Assembly (NCBI GenBank): GCA_002706405.1
Contig: PALN01000033.1
Location: 23,016-87,015 of the forward strand
Source of the DNA: Rhodospirillaceae bacterium
Lineage (GTDB): Bacteria > Pseudomonadota > Alphaproteobacteria > Rhodospirillales > Casp-alpha2
Length of the DNA stretch: 64,000 nucleotides
Reading direction: 5' to 3'
The notes under the pieces are model-generated. The model was not told the origin of the DNA. It saw nothing but the letters and a program-made list of their open reading frames with translations, and ran no database searches. Of this stretch, positions 1-7,903 are shown in pieces. Each line of letters begins with the position of its first letter. The stretch's first letter is position 1. Position numbers and translations under genes: made by a program.

Positions 1-271
1 AGTTGTCGGCCACGTTATTGCCGATGGTCGGCAGGGTGCCCAGGTTGGTCAGGACCGAGCCGTCACCGTCGATGGCGATGATGGTCTGCTTCTGCGCCAG
101 CGCCAGGCCCAGACCGATGGACGACGACAGGCCCATGGTGCCGAGCATGTAGAAGTTGGTCGGCTGATCGTCCAGCAGGTGGAGTTCCTGGCTGGGCAGG
201 CCGATGTTGCAGACCACGAACTGATCGGAAATGACCGGGATCAGGCTTTTCAGAACGTCGGAGCGGATCAT
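1..271 (-). CDS. Split ThDP decarboxylase, beta (PP-domain) subunit, partial
   Basis: This is the C-terminal half of a two-subunit thiamine-diphosphate decarboxylase of the sulfopyruvate (ComE) or phosphonopyruvate type. About 90 residues are visible and the gene runs off the left edge. The ThDP/Mg motif begins with GDGS at residues 69-72, and the preceding TMGLSSSIGLGLA stretch is typical of the PP domain. The ATG at 271 overlaps the TGA of the alpha-subunit gene (274-276), so the subunits are translationally coupled. The substrate cannot be told from sequence: sulfopyruvate and phosphonopyruvate enzymes look alike at this level. Confidence 0.85.
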   Translation of the reverse strand, partial: MIRSDVLKSLIPVISDQFVVCNIGLPSQELHLLDDQPTNFYMLGTMGLSSSIGLGLALAQKQTIIAIDGDGSVLTNLGTLPTIGNNVADN

Positions 272-273
272 GG

Positions 274-771
274 TCATTCCCCTTTCCAGAAGGTGGCGTC
301 GGTCAGAATGGCCACCGGCTTGTTGCACATGAAGGTGTACTTGAGAATTTTGTCGAGCTCGCCCGCGTCTTCCCGCTTGTGGAAGTGGTAGGTCGGGATC
401 AGCATCTGGTTGAGCAGGGCCTTGGTGTGCAGGGCCATTTCAACCTGGCAGGCCACCGGCTCGCCCAGTTCGCCGCGGTAGCTGATCAGCATGGGCAGCG
501 GGATGTGGTAGAATTGGATCAGCGTCGCCAGCGAGTTGAGCGTCACGCCGAGCGCCGTGTTCTGCATGATGATGGCCGACCGCTTGCCGCCCATGAAGGC
601 GCCGGCGCAGAGGCCCATGCCTTCGTCTTCCTTGTTGCACGGCACGTGCATGATGCTGGGGTGGTTTTCGGCTTCTTCGATCACGCCGCCGAGCTGCTTA
701 CACGGAACAGTGGTGATGAACTCGATGTTGTTGTTCACCATGTCCGTGACGATCTGTTTATGAATCGACAA
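274..771 (-). CDS. Split ThDP decarboxylase, alpha (PYR-domain) subunit, ComD-like
   Basis: This 165-residue protein has the length of stand-alone PYR-domain subunits such as ComD of sulfopyruvate decarboxylase. The segment KEDEGMGLCAGAFMGGKR (residues 47-64) is the family hallmark. By alignment with acetohydroxyacid-synthase-type enzymes, Glu48 should be the glutamate that activates the cofactor. With the overlapping beta subunit it would decarboxylate a 3-substituted pyruvate (sulfopyruvate to sulfoacetaldehyde, or phosphonopyruvate to phosphonoacetaldehyde). It is divergent from a GntR regulator gene, which probably controls it. A second, diverged copy of this gene pair lies at 8353-9498. 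Confidence 0.87.
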   Translation of the reverse strand: MSIHKQIVTDMVNNNIEFITTVPCKQLGGVIEEAENHPSIMHVPCNKEDEGMGLCAGAFMGGKRSAIIMQNTALGVTLNSLATLIQFYHIPLPMLISYRGELGEPVACQVEMALHTKALLNQMLIPTYHFHKREDAGELDKILKYTFMCNKPVAILTDATFWKGE

Positions 772-992
772 GACTTGTCCTCCGGGTCCAGGTTCCGCGC
801 AAAACGCTGACCCCTGCCGCCGCCGCAGACGGATGCCTGAGACGAGGTCGGGGGGACGGCCTTGCGCCGAACGGTATGGGTTCAGGGTGCGCCCTGGGTT
901 TCCTCAAATGCTTAACGTACGGGCTGGGATTGATGCTCCCTTTGTTGTTCGCCCGTACCCGCAATAGTCCTTGGCTCTTGCCGCCGTCAAGC

Positions 993-1019
993 AAGTCTTA
1001 TAACTCTTATAGAAGACTT
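993..1019. promoter_or_regulatory. Palindromic operator candidate between decarboxylase and GntR genes
   Basis: Inverted repeat AAGTCTT (993-999) and AAGACTT (1013-1019) flank a nested perfect palindrome, TATAA-CTC-TTATA (999-1011). The heptamer TCTTATA also occurs twice in direct orientation (996-1002 and 1005-1011). It lies 28 bases upstream of the GntR start and within the divergent promoter region. This is the layout expected of an autoregulatory GntR operator. It is inference until binding is shown. Confidence 0.55.
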
Positions 1020-1046
1020 TGCGTTTTTTTGACGAAGGGGCCGCGA

Positions 1047-1790
1047 ATGCCTGAAACCTGGGGGGACCGGCCCCGATCCGGCGACGGGCCGCTGTACCGG
1101 CAGGTCCGCGAAGCCCTGCTGCGCGAGATCGCCCAGGGCCGCCATCCGGTGACCGAGCCCCTGCCGTCGGAACAGAAACTGGCCGCCCGCTTCGGCGTGG
1201 CCCAGGGCACGGTGCGCCGCGCACTGGATGAAATGGCGCGGGAAAACCTGGTAATCCGCCATCAGGGGCGCGGCACCTTCGTCCATGCCCATGGCCCGGA
1301 TCGCGACCGCTTCCACTTCTTCCACCTGTTGGCGGCGGATGGGGAGCGGCGCCTGCCGACCTCGCGGGTGCTGTCGATGACGCAGCGCCGGGTGACGCAG
1401 ACCGAGGCCCTGGCCCTCCGACTCTCCCCGCAGGCGCGGGTGGTCGAGATCAAGCGCGTGCGTGATCTGATGGCGCGGCGGGCGGTCCTGGAACTGATCA
1501 TCCTGCCGGACGACCTGTTCCCCGGGCTGGGCGACCTGAACAAGACGCAGCTGCCCAACACCCTCTATCAGCTTTATCAGGACCGCTTCGCCGTGATCGT
1601 TCACCGCGCGGTCGAAAAGATCACCGCCGAGGCCGCCGGCCCCGACGACGTGACTCATTTAGGCCTCGACCGGGGCGCACCGCTGCTGCGCATCGAGCGC
1701 ATCGCGCAGACGTTGGACGGTACGCCGGTGGAACTGCGCATCTCGCGCTGCGACACCACGCACCTGGCCTATTTCAGTGATCTGCTGTGA
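1047..1790 (+). CDS. GntR family transcriptional regulator with UTRA effector domain
   Basis: The 247-residue protein has an N-terminal winged helix (about residues 15-80) with the GntR signature LPSEQKLAARFGVAQGTVRRAL and the wing sequence HQGRGTFV. A C-terminal UTRA/HutC-type ligand domain ends in a typical beta segment with ELRISRCDTTHLAYF. The frame is open further upstream, but the ATG at 1047 gives the standard HutC-subfamily N-terminus. Divergent from the split decarboxylase, it probably represses that operon and itself through the palindrome at 993-1019, released by a substrate-like ligand. The ligand is unknown. Confidence 0.9.
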   Translation: MPETWGDRPRSGDGPLYRQVREALLREIAQGRHPVTEPLPSEQKLAARFGVAQGTVRRALDEMARENLVIRHQGRGTFVHAHGPDRDRFHFFHLLAADGERRLPTSRVLSMTQRRVTQTEALALRLSPQARVVEIKRVRDLMARRAVLELIILPDDLFPGLGDLNKTQLPNTLYQLYQDRFAVIVHRAVEKITAEAAGPDDVTHLGLDRGAPLLRIERIAQTLDGTPVELRISRCDTTHLAYFSDLL

Positions 1791-1799
1791 GGGCCTGGA

Positions 1800-2231
1800 T
1801 TAGGTGCGCCAATTGCTCATGGAGCCGTAGGTGTTCAATCCCCGGCCGTGTTCCAGAACATGGCGCAGACGCTTCACAGTCACGCCGTAGACCGCCCGCA
1901 ACAAGGGGTCCATGGCGGCCGCACGATCCTCGAACTCCCGTCGCGGCAATACGCTGACCGTCGTGTCTTCCAAGGCGATCACCGATGCGGACCGTGTATG
2001 GGCGTCAATCAACGCGAGTTCACCGACGACATCGCCCTTGCCGAGCACGGCAATGGTCTTCGGCGAGCAAGTCCGCATACCTTTGCAGATTTCAACACGC
2101 CCGCTCAGGATCAGATAGGCCTCGTCACCTGAATCGCCTTCGCAGATGATCTCGTCTCCGGCGATAAAGCTGCGGTGGTTCTTTTTGAGGGGCGCGCGGT
2201 TGGTAGTTGCGGAGGCTGGCTGAGGGGACAT
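1800..2231 (-). CDS. Stand-alone cyclic nucleotide-binding domain protein
   Basis: This 143-residue protein is essentially one cNMP-binding beta-barrel: FIAGDEIICEGDSGDEAYLI, then LSGRVEI, then GKGDVVGELALI (the phosphate-binding-cassette region) and RSASVIALEDTTV. No helix-turn-helix follows the barrel, so it is not a CRP/FNR transcription factor. It probably acts as a sensor or partner protein. I chose the ATG at 2231, just before the conserved region and after AGAGAAAG. The frame is open upstream to 2402, but that stretch looks non-conserved. A CRP-like palindrome lies upstream at 2354-2369. It converges on the GntR gene with only 9 bases between. Confidence 0.8.
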   Translation of the reverse strand: MSPQPASATTNRAPLKKNHRSFIAGDEIICEGDSGDEAYLILSGRVEICKGMRTCSPKTIAVLGKGDVVGELALIDAHTRSASVIALEDTTVSVLPRREFEDRAAAMDPLLRAVYGVTVKRLRHVLEHGRGLNTYGSMSNWRT

Positions 2232-2353
2232 CGCTTTCTCTGTTTTTACGCGTTGCTCGACGCGCGGGGACGTTTTCAAGTTCAGGCTGAAGCCGCTGCG
2301 GGCGGGACTGATGCCGGACCATTCCCCTCGTACCGATGCGCGCCGCCCACCAC

Positions 2354-2369
2354 AGTGATAGGAATCACT
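2354..2369. promoter_or_regulatory. CRP-like palindrome upstream of the cNMP-binding protein gene
   Basis: AGTGAT-AGGA-ATCACT is a perfect 16-base palindrome containing GTGA-N6-TCAC, the core of the CRP consensus. It sits about 123 bases upstream of the ATG of the cyclic-nucleotide-binding protein gene and downstream of the cupin gene stop. A CRP-type regulator controlling a cNMP-binding protein is plausible, but no CRP gene is in the window. Confidence 0.45.
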
Positions 2370-2440
2370 TTCCCGACCTAGACAGAAGTCTGGGGGTGGC
2401 AAGCCTGAGAACGTGAAAACGTAAAGAAGTCGGCCCGCTG

Positions 2441-2458
2441 GGGGCCGTGCGCGGCCCC
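2441..2458 (-). terminator. GC-rich hairpin downstream of the cupin gene
   Basis: GGGGCCG (2441-2447) pairs with CGGCCCC (2452-2458) across a four-base loop, 6 bases beyond the cupin gene stop on the minus strand. There is no adjacent U-run, so it may be a weak terminator or a 3' mRNA stabiliser. Confidence 0.35.
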
Positions 2459-2463
2459 GGGGG

Positions 2464-3027
2464 CTATTCTGCCGCGTCGAGCTTCTGGTTGTAGGTTTCG
2501 AACAAACCCATGTTGCGGGCCACGTCGTAGGGCCGCTCGGTCAGGCTTTCCGCTTCCCATTCGCTGCGATGGACTTCGAAGAAGTTGCCGCCGTAGACGT
2601 GCAGCGCGCCGGTCAGTTTGTCGACCGGGTTGGTCACGGAATGGACGATGTCCTTGCCCAGCGGCGCCACGTCGCCGGGGCGCATGGCCTTGGCGCCGGC
2701 GGCTTCGATGCGGGTATGACCGGGCTCGCCATCGACCTTTTTCCAGAACACGTTGTCCTCGGCCCCGGTATAGAGGCCGATCACCGCCCACATGTTGTGA
2801 TTGTGCGGCAGCAGGGTCATGTAGGGGCCCCAGACGAGATTGAGGATCGTCAGTTCGTCCGACACGTAAAGCTTGTCGGGCCCGGCCTTGGTCGGTTCAC
2901 CCAGACCGCGCAGCAGGTCCGCCGGGTCGCTGCAGGCGCGTTCGACCAGTTCCTTCACCGCCATGTGGCTGTCGGTCTCGCGGATGGCGTCGAGACAATC
3001 CTGGGTGAAACGATCACGGTCGAACAT
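2464..3027 (-). CDS. Cupin-fold metal-dependent enzyme, cysteine-dioxygenase-like
   Basis: The 187-residue protein resembles the predicted metal-dependent double-stranded beta-helix enzymes related to cysteine dioxygenase. The motif TLLPHNHNMWAVIGLYTGAE carries two candidate metal-binding histidines. A second cupin motif follows, with GDVAPLGKDIVHSVTNP and HVYGGNFFEV. The ATG at 3027 is preceded by AGGAG at good spacing. The frame stays open upstream, but that part is not family-like. Its substrate is unknown. Thiol dioxygenation is one possibility, and a four-domain rhodanese elsewhere in the window (30535-32145) could belong to the same sulfur chemistry, but no operon links them. Confidence 0.75.
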   Translation of the reverse strand: MFDRDRFTQDCLDAIRETDSHMAVKELVERACSDPADLLRGLGEPTKAGPDKLYVSDELTILNLVWGPYMTLLPHNHNMWAVIGLYTGAEDNVFWKKVDGEPGHTRIEAAGAKAMRPGDVAPLGKDIVHSVTNPVDKLTGALHVYGGNFFEVHRSEWEAESLTERPYDVARNMGLFETYNQKLDAAE

Positions 3028-3475
3028 GGCGCGGGCTCCTGGCCTGGAATGCGGTGACTGCGGCGCGAACGATTCTCCGCCGGCACTGTGTACATTCCAG
3101 CTACCATCCCGCCCCATCGGGGGCAAGCGTGATTGACGCCATTTTGTCCCTCAAAGCGGCCATTCCCGCGGACTTCCTACGCGCACTACGTGCGCACCTG
3201 AAATCCATCCGGCGGAATCCCGCCGCCCCTGCCGCGTGAGATATCCACATTTGCGCCGAATTGCCATTATTCGCCTTTTTCCAGCCTTGCCCGGTCCGGC
3301 CGCCGAAATCCGGGCTTTCCCGCGCCGCGGCCCGCCCCGGCCTGTGAAAGATTGTAAAGTCCGGCGCCATGACACAGCGCATTCCCGTGAACCTTTCGCC
3401 GAGGGCGAACATCCCCGATGAAGGGTTGGGATCAATTCGACGGGGTGCGGGGCCGCCTCCCCCTCTTTCGACGTG

Positions 3476-3500
3476 AAAGCCGCGCTCAGCAAGGCTTTTT
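3476..3500 (+). terminator. Terminator-like hairpin with T-run in noncoding gap
   Basis: AAAGCC (3476-3481) pairs with GGCTTT (3493-3498) across an 11-base loop and runs into TTTTT (3496-3500). It has the form of a weak intrinsic terminator on the plus strand, with no gene recognised upstream. It could end a small RNA. Confidence 0.3.
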
Positions 3501-3762
3501 CGAACAGGCGCATTCTTCCCGGTTCCCCGGCCTCCCCCAGGGACGGCAGCGGTCTGGGCGCAGGTTCCCGGTCTTGGCGCTTCGTTGTCCCCGCTTCCGC
3601 CCCCTTGGCCTCCCCCATTCCCCGCCGCCTTCACACCCACGGACACCGATCACGCGCCTTTGGCCCCGCCACGGGCGTATAATCGAGACAATGCGCCGAC
3701 ATCAGGTCAAATGACGCAAAACCGGGTTCTATCCCCAAAGTTATCCACACCGCTTCACCTTC

Positions 3763-3776
3763 TTGACCCATATCAA
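3763..3776 (+). promoter_or_regulatory. FNR/FixK box of the hemerythrin promoter
   Basis: TTGACCCATATCAA matches TTGA-N6-TCAA exactly. Placing the box centre (3769.5) at -41.5 puts the start of transcription near 3811 and the -10 hexamer at 3799-3804. The sequence there is TAGGCT, sharing T, A and the final T with the consensus. This is the geometry of a class II FNR/FixK-activated promoter, for low-oxygen or nitric-oxide control. Confidence 0.65.
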
Positions 3777-3832
3777 CGCGGTCCGCCCCTTTCGCGGCTA
3801 GGCTGCCTGCACAGCGAGGTGGAGGAATGGCC

Positions 3833-4414
3833 ATGTCCGACGTGATCTGGAAACTGCGCGACGACCATAAAAAACTCGCCCGATTGATGGATTTGATCGC
3901 CCGCGAGGTCCGCATCTTCGATGCCGGCGAATTGCCCGACTACGAGCTTGTCAGCAATATCCTGGACTACACGCGGAACTATCCGGACCTCTATCACCAT
4001 CCGATCGAAGACCTTGTCCTGGCGAAACTGCGCCAGCGGGACCCCGACGCCGTGGCGAGCATCGGCGAACTGGACAAGGAGCACGAAAAGCTCGGCGCCC
4101 TGACGCGCCGTTTCGCGGCGGCCCTCCACAACGTCATGCAGGATGCGGAACTGCCGCGCGATTGGTTCGTCGAAGTCGCAGGCGACTATCTGTCCTTCCA
4201 ACGCCGCCACATGCAGATGGAGGAAGTGGTGTTCTTTCCACCGGCCCTGCGCGCCTTGACTGACCAGGACTGGCAGGACATCCGGGACGCAATTACCCTA
4301 CCCGACGACCCCCTGTTCGGCGACGGCGCGGGGCAGGAAAAATACGACCGCCTGCACCGGGAAATCCTGAAGTGGGGAAAACCGACGGACGTGACCGCCT
4401 TCGCCCGACCGTGA
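3833..4414 (+). CDS. Hemerythrin HHE-domain protein
   Basis: The 193-residue protein is a four-helix HHE/hemerythrin-type di-iron protein. Histidines expected to bind iron lie in RDDHKKL, in NYPDLYHHPIEDLVL, in DKEHEKL and in RRHMQMEEVVFFP, with acidic residues from the same helices. Such proteins handle oxygen, nitric oxide or iron-centre repair. The Shine-Dalgarno GGAGGA (3821-3826) directly abuts an in-frame ATG at 3827, too close for initiation, so the ATG at 3833 (6 bases away) is the likely start. An FNR/FixK box upstream suggests induction when oxygen is low or NO is present. Confidence 0.88.
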   Translation: MSDVIWKLRDDHKKLARLMDLIAREVRIFDAGELPDYELVSNILDYTRNYPDLYHHPIEDLVLAKLRQRDPDAVASIGELDKEHEKLGALTRRFAAALHNVMQDAELPRDWFVEVAGDYLSFQRRHMQMEEVVFFPPALRALTDQDWQDIRDAITLPDDPLFGDGAGQEKYDRLHREILKWGKPTDVTAFARP

Positions 4415-4421
4415 CCGCCGC

Positions 4422-5156
4422 CTAGCGCCCGCCGGCGACGTTCAGGACCGTGCCGGTGACGTAACCGGCCGCATCTGTGCACAGCCAATAGGCCCCTTCG
4501 GCAATTTCCCGCACCTCACCGATGCGGCCCATGGGGATGTCCGATTTCAGGGCCGTTTCGAAGCTTGCCGCGATGCCGCCGTCGACCGCCATATCCGTTA
4601 GCACGTATCCCGGCGCCACGGCGTTGACACGGATGCCCTCCGCCGCCACTTCGCGGGCCAAGCCGTTGGTGAACACGTCGATGGCCCCCTTGAGCGCCGC
4701 ATAATCGGCCCACTGCCCGGCCCCGCCCTTCTTGGTCGCGGTGGAAGACAGATTGACGATCACCCCGCCACGGCCACCCGTGGCCGTCGACATGCGCTTG
4801 ACCGCCTCGCGGCAGAACAGCACCGGGCCGATGAAGTTGATCCGGGTGACCTGTTCCAGAACCTCCCGCGTGACCTCGACCGCCCGGCGGCGCGGCCCGG
4901 ATACCCCGGCATTGTTGATCAGGGCGTCCAGCACGATGCCCTCGCCGTCCAACTGCTCGAACAGGGCCAGGATGTCGTCCTCGCTGCCGGAATCGCAGCG
5001 CATCGCCCGCGCGCCTGCTTCCGTCGCGACCTTATGCGCCGCGGCCGCATTGGAGACGAAGGTGAAGATGACCGACCAGCCGCGTTCGGCGAACAGCCGC
5101 ACCATGGCTTCGCCGATGCCGCGGCTGCCGCCGGTGATGAGGACGGTCTTTGTCAC
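4422..5156 (-). CDS. SDR family oxidoreductase
   Basis: This classical short-chain dehydrogenase has 244 residues. It carries the TGGSRGIG cofactor loop near the N-terminus, NNAG in the middle, an active-site Ser in NLSST, and the catalytic YAALK (Tyr and Lys) before the GAIDVFTNGL helix. The start is a GTG at 5156, preceded by AGGGG and 11 bases after the aldehyde dehydrogenase stop, so the two form an operon. The frame is open far upstream, but only because it overlaps the dehydrogenase gene. The substrate is unknown. The partnership suggests stepwise oxidation of an alcohol or hydroxyacid. Confidence 0.88.
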   Translation of the reverse strand: MTKTVLITGGSRGIGEAMVRLFAERGWSVIFTFVSNAAAAHKVATEAGARAMRCDSGSEDDILALFEQLDGEGIVLDALINNAGVSGPRRRAVEVTREVLEQVTRINFIGPVLFCREAVKRMSTATGGRGGVIVNLSSTATKKGGAGQWADYAALKGAIDVFTNGLAREVAAEGIRVNAVAPGYVLTDMAVDGGIAASFETALKSDIPMGRIGEVREIAEGAYWLCTDAAGYVTGTVLNVAGGR

Positions 5157-5167
5157 CGTTTTGTCCC

Positions 5168-6649
5168 CTATCTCATGACAAACGGGTTCGGCACTTCGGT
5201 CGCCATGGAAATCCATACGGACTTGGTCTGCAGGTATTCCTCGATGGCGGCCTGCCCGCTTTCCCGGCCCAGGCCCGACTGCTTGTAACCGCCGAAGGGC
5301 GACATGTAGCTGACCGCCCGATAGGTATTCACCCAGACGGTCCCGGCCTGCAGTTCCTGCGACATGATGAAGGCGCGGCGGATGCTTTCCGTCCAGACCC
5401 CGGCGGCGAGGCCGAACACTACGTCGTTGCCGATGGCCAGCGCCTCTTCCTCGTCCTCGAACGGGATCACCGACAGCACCGGGCCGAACACTTCCTCCTG
5501 GGCAATACGCATCTGGTTGTTGACGCCGGTGAAGATCGTCGGTTCCACGAACCAGCCGTCGCCGCATTCGGGGCGCGACGCCTTGCTGCCCCCCAATACG
5601 GCCTCCGCCCCCTCGCCCTTGGCGATGTCCATGTAGCCCAGGATTTTCTCGTACTGGGGCGGTGTGGTGACCGGGCCGACTTGGGTATCCGGATTCATGG
5701 GATCCCCCATTTTGGCCGTCTTGGCCAGCGCCACCAGCTTATCGACGAATTCGTCGTGGATGGATTTCTGCACCAACAGGCGCGAGCCGGCGATGCAGGT
5801 CTGGCCCGTGGCGGCAAAGATGCCCGAGATCACGCCCTTGACCGCATTCTCCACGTTGCAGTCATCAAACACGATGTTGGGCGACTTGCCGCCCAGTTCG
5901 AGAGACACCTTCTTCAACGTCTGCGCCGCCGTGGAATAGACGTGCTTGCCCGTGGCGGAGCCGCCGGTGAAGGCGATCTTGGCGACGTCCGGATGGCTGA
6001 TCAGGGCTTCGCCCGCTTCCTTGCCAAACCCGGTGACGATGTTGACCACCCCGTCGGGGAAACCGGCCTGCTTGACCAGATCCATGAACTCCAACGCCGA
6101 GGCCGAGGTGAATTCCGACGGCTTGAGAACCACCGTGTTTCCGGCGGCCAGCGCCGGCGCCAGCTTCCACGCCGTCAGCATGAGCGGCGAGTTCCACGGC
6201 GTGATCATGCCGATGACGCCGAGCGGTTCCTTGCGCGTGAAGTTGAAGGTGTCCGGCTTGTCGATGGGGATGACGGCCCCTTCGATCTTGTCGGCCAGGC
6301 CGCCGAAGTAATAGTACCACTGCGGCGCGTACTTGAGCTGCAGGCCCATTTCCGCGATCAGTTTGCCGTTGTCGCGGACTTCCGTCGCGGCCAGGCTGTC
6401 GGCGTTTTCGGCGATCAGGTCACCCAGCTTCCGCATCAGATGACCACGCTGGGTGGCGATGGTCTTGCGCCAACCGGGAAGTGCCGCCTTGGCCGCCTTG
6501 ACGGCGCGGTCGATGTCTTCCGCGTTGCCGCGCGGAATTTCCGCCCAGGCCTTGCCCGTATAGGGGTTTTCGGTTTCAAACCATTCGCCCGAGGCCGGGT
6601 CGACCTTCTGGCCGGCAATGGTCATTTGATAGCGTTTGAGGTTGCCCAC
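5168..6649 (-). CDS. NAD(P)-dependent aldehyde dehydrogenase
   Basis: The 493-residue length is typical of the ALDH superfamily. Visible motifs are MITPWNSPL (Rossmann start and catalytic Asn), GSATGKHV, the catalytic-Glu motif LELGGKSP, and the nucleophile Cys in GQTCIAGSR. Near the end, FGGYKQSG is the usual C-terminal motif. The start is a GTG at 6649 preceded by GGAGGA at 8 bases; no ATG nearby is as well placed. It oxidises an aldehyde to an acid, with substrate unknown. It is followed after 11 bases by the SDR gene, so one transcript is likely. Confidence 0.9.
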   Translation of the reverse strand: MGNLKRYQMTIAGQKVDPASGEWFETENPYTGKAWAEIPRGNAEDIDRAVKAAKAALPGWRKTIATQRGHLMRKLGDLIAENADSLAATEVRDNGKLIAEMGLQLKYAPQWYYYFGGLADKIEGAVIPIDKPDTFNFTRKEPLGVIGMITPWNSPLMLTAWKLAPALAAGNTVVLKPSEFTSASALEFMDLVKQAGFPDGVVNIVTGFGKEAGEALISHPDVAKIAFTGGSATGKHVYSTAAQTLKKVSLELGGKSPNIVFDDCNVENAVKGVISGIFAATGQTCIAGSRLLVQKSIHDEFVDKLVALAKTAKMGDPMNPDTQVGPVTTPPQYEKILGYMDIAKGEGAEAVLGGSKASRPECGDGWFVEPTIFTGVNNQMRIAQEEVFGPVLSVIPFEDEEEALAIGNDVVFGLAAGVWTESIRRAFIMSQELQAGTVWVNTYRAVSYMSPFGGYKQSGLGRESGQAAIEEYLQTKSVWISMATEVPNPFVMR

Positions 6650-6755
6650 GATTGTCTCCTCCACATTAAGTCGTGTTTGAGACAATCCTATCAGGCGGAG
6701 GCTGGAATCCGATAGAGCCAACGCCGGTCGCGCCCTCCGCCACGGGGCCTGACAT

Positions 6756-7781
6756 CTAGCAGGCGATTTTGAACACGTCAGGATCCGCGGCGACAATGCG
6801 CTCTGCCGGGATTCCCAAAATGACACGGAATCCGTGACCGGTGCCGGATTTGATGGAAATTTCGCAATCGTGCGCTTCGGCGATCTTCTCGACGATCCAC
6901 AGCCCGAGGCCTGCGCTATCGCCATAGGAATCGGAATTCTCGTTCAATCGGGCATACCTTTGCGCGGCATCCGTCACGCGCCCCGACGTCAGCCCGACAC
7001 CGTTGTCATAGACCGTCAGATAAACGTTGTTGCCGGGTCCCGTGCAGAGCACATGGATGCCGATATCCGCATCCCTGCCAGCGTACTTCACCGCATTCGT
7101 CAAAAGATTGGTGACATAGCGGCGGAACAGGGTCCGGTCGAACACGACATTCACCGGCGGAACGTTTCCGGATACCGTAATGGCGTGGCGCCCGCCCTTC
7201 CATCCGGCGATCAGCTTGCTGCAGAAGTGCAACTCACCCATTAGGTCGAATGTCTCTTCGCGGATGGCCAACGGATCATCGGAATTCAGGCGTGAAATAT
7301 CGAGGATCTGCGAGATCGTCAGATCAAGCATGTTCGCGGCCCGATTGATGTCTTCCGTGTACTCGACATACTTCTCGTGCCCCAGGGCGCCGAACACCTG
7401 CGTCCGCATCATTTCCGAAAATCCCATGATGCTGTTGACCGGCGTTTTCAGGTCGTGGCTCATGGCCGCGAAAAAACCGTCGCGGGCAGCCAGGGCATCG
7501 CGCAGATCGTTTTCGACCGCCATGCGGTGACGATTGTCCGCCTTCGTCCGCTCGATCAGCCCCTGATTGATACGGATTTGTCCGAACAACAAAATGAACA
7601 CATAGATCGCCAGCGCGACGGCGATGACCGGTGCATCGCGCAGTGCCCAGGACTCATTCGCCGTGACGAACGCGTCCCATTGCGCCATCGGATCCATGTC
7701 GGCGGCCAGCAAATGGGTGAGGAAGGCAATCAGAATGCCGCCGACGCCGGCCAGAATAAGGTTATTTGTGTGCTTCCGCAT
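6756..7781 (-). CDS. Membrane-bound sensor histidine kinase
   Basis: The protein has 341 residues from the ATG at 7781, which follows GGGGATCAA; a TTG six codons upstream is less likely. Two membrane segments (about residues 7-25 and 51-69) flank a short periplasmic loop, with no recognisable sensor domain. The H box AMSHDLKTPVNSIMGFSE places the phosphoacceptor at His109. The HATPase domain follows, with NLLTNAVKYAG (N box), DNGVGL (G1) and GLGLWIVEKIAEAH (G2). No cognate regulator is adjacent. The orphan receiver and Hpt genes at 14921-15821 are candidate partners, but this is only inference. Confidence 0.88.
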   Translation of the reverse strand: MRKHTNNLILAGVGGILIAFLTHLLAADMDPMAQWDAFVTANESWALRDAPVIAVALAIYVFILLFGQIRINQGLIERTKADNRHRMAVENDLRDALAARDGFFAAMSHDLKTPVNSIMGFSEMMRTQVFGALGHEKYVEYTEDINRAANMLDLTISQILDISRLNSDDPLAIREETFDLMGELHFCSKLIAGWKGGRHAITVSGNVPPVNVVFDRTLFRRYVTNLLTNAVKYAGRDADIGIHVLCTGPGNNVYLTVYDNGVGLTSGRVTDAAQRYARLNENSDSYGDSAGLGLWIVEKIAEAHDCEISIKSGTGHGFRVILGIPAERIVAADPDVFKIAC

Positions 7782-7903
7782 TTGATCCCCGAGACCCAAT
7801 GTGATTGACGATGCCGTTCAACACATAGCGCGCGATCGACGAACCACACACAGCAATATGCATGCCATGTCGGCCGAAAACCTCGGAAACCTATCCTTAA
7901 GGG

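Larger units (their letters stand above)
3028..3832. other. 805-base gap with no supported gene
   Basis: Open frames here on both strands are rich in Pro, Arg and Gly and match no family I know, so I call none. Visible structures are: GCGCAC-TAC-GTGCGC (3181-3195); a terminator-like hairpin AAAGCC/GGCTTT followed by a T-run (3476-3500); a single perfect DnaA-box 9-mer TTATCCACA (3741-3749); and the FNR/FixK box of the hemerythrin promoter (3763-3776). A small RNA ending at 3500 is possible but unproven. Confidence 0.5.

Noticed and set aside
3101..3646. Minus-strand open frame of about 181 codons in the noncoding gap
   Set aside because: Gly/Arg/Pro-rich, no motif, no convincing ribosome site, and alternative frames are equally open.
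3741..3749. Perfect DnaA-box 9-mer TTATCCACA, possible origin
   Set aside because: Only one copy seen, with no cluster, AT-rich unwinding region or dnaA/parAB/hemE-type neighbours. More likely chance.
7804..7820. TTGA...TCAA inverted repeat upstream of the histidine kinase gene
   Set aside because: Spacer is 9 rather than 6 bases, so it does not fit an FNR-family dimer.
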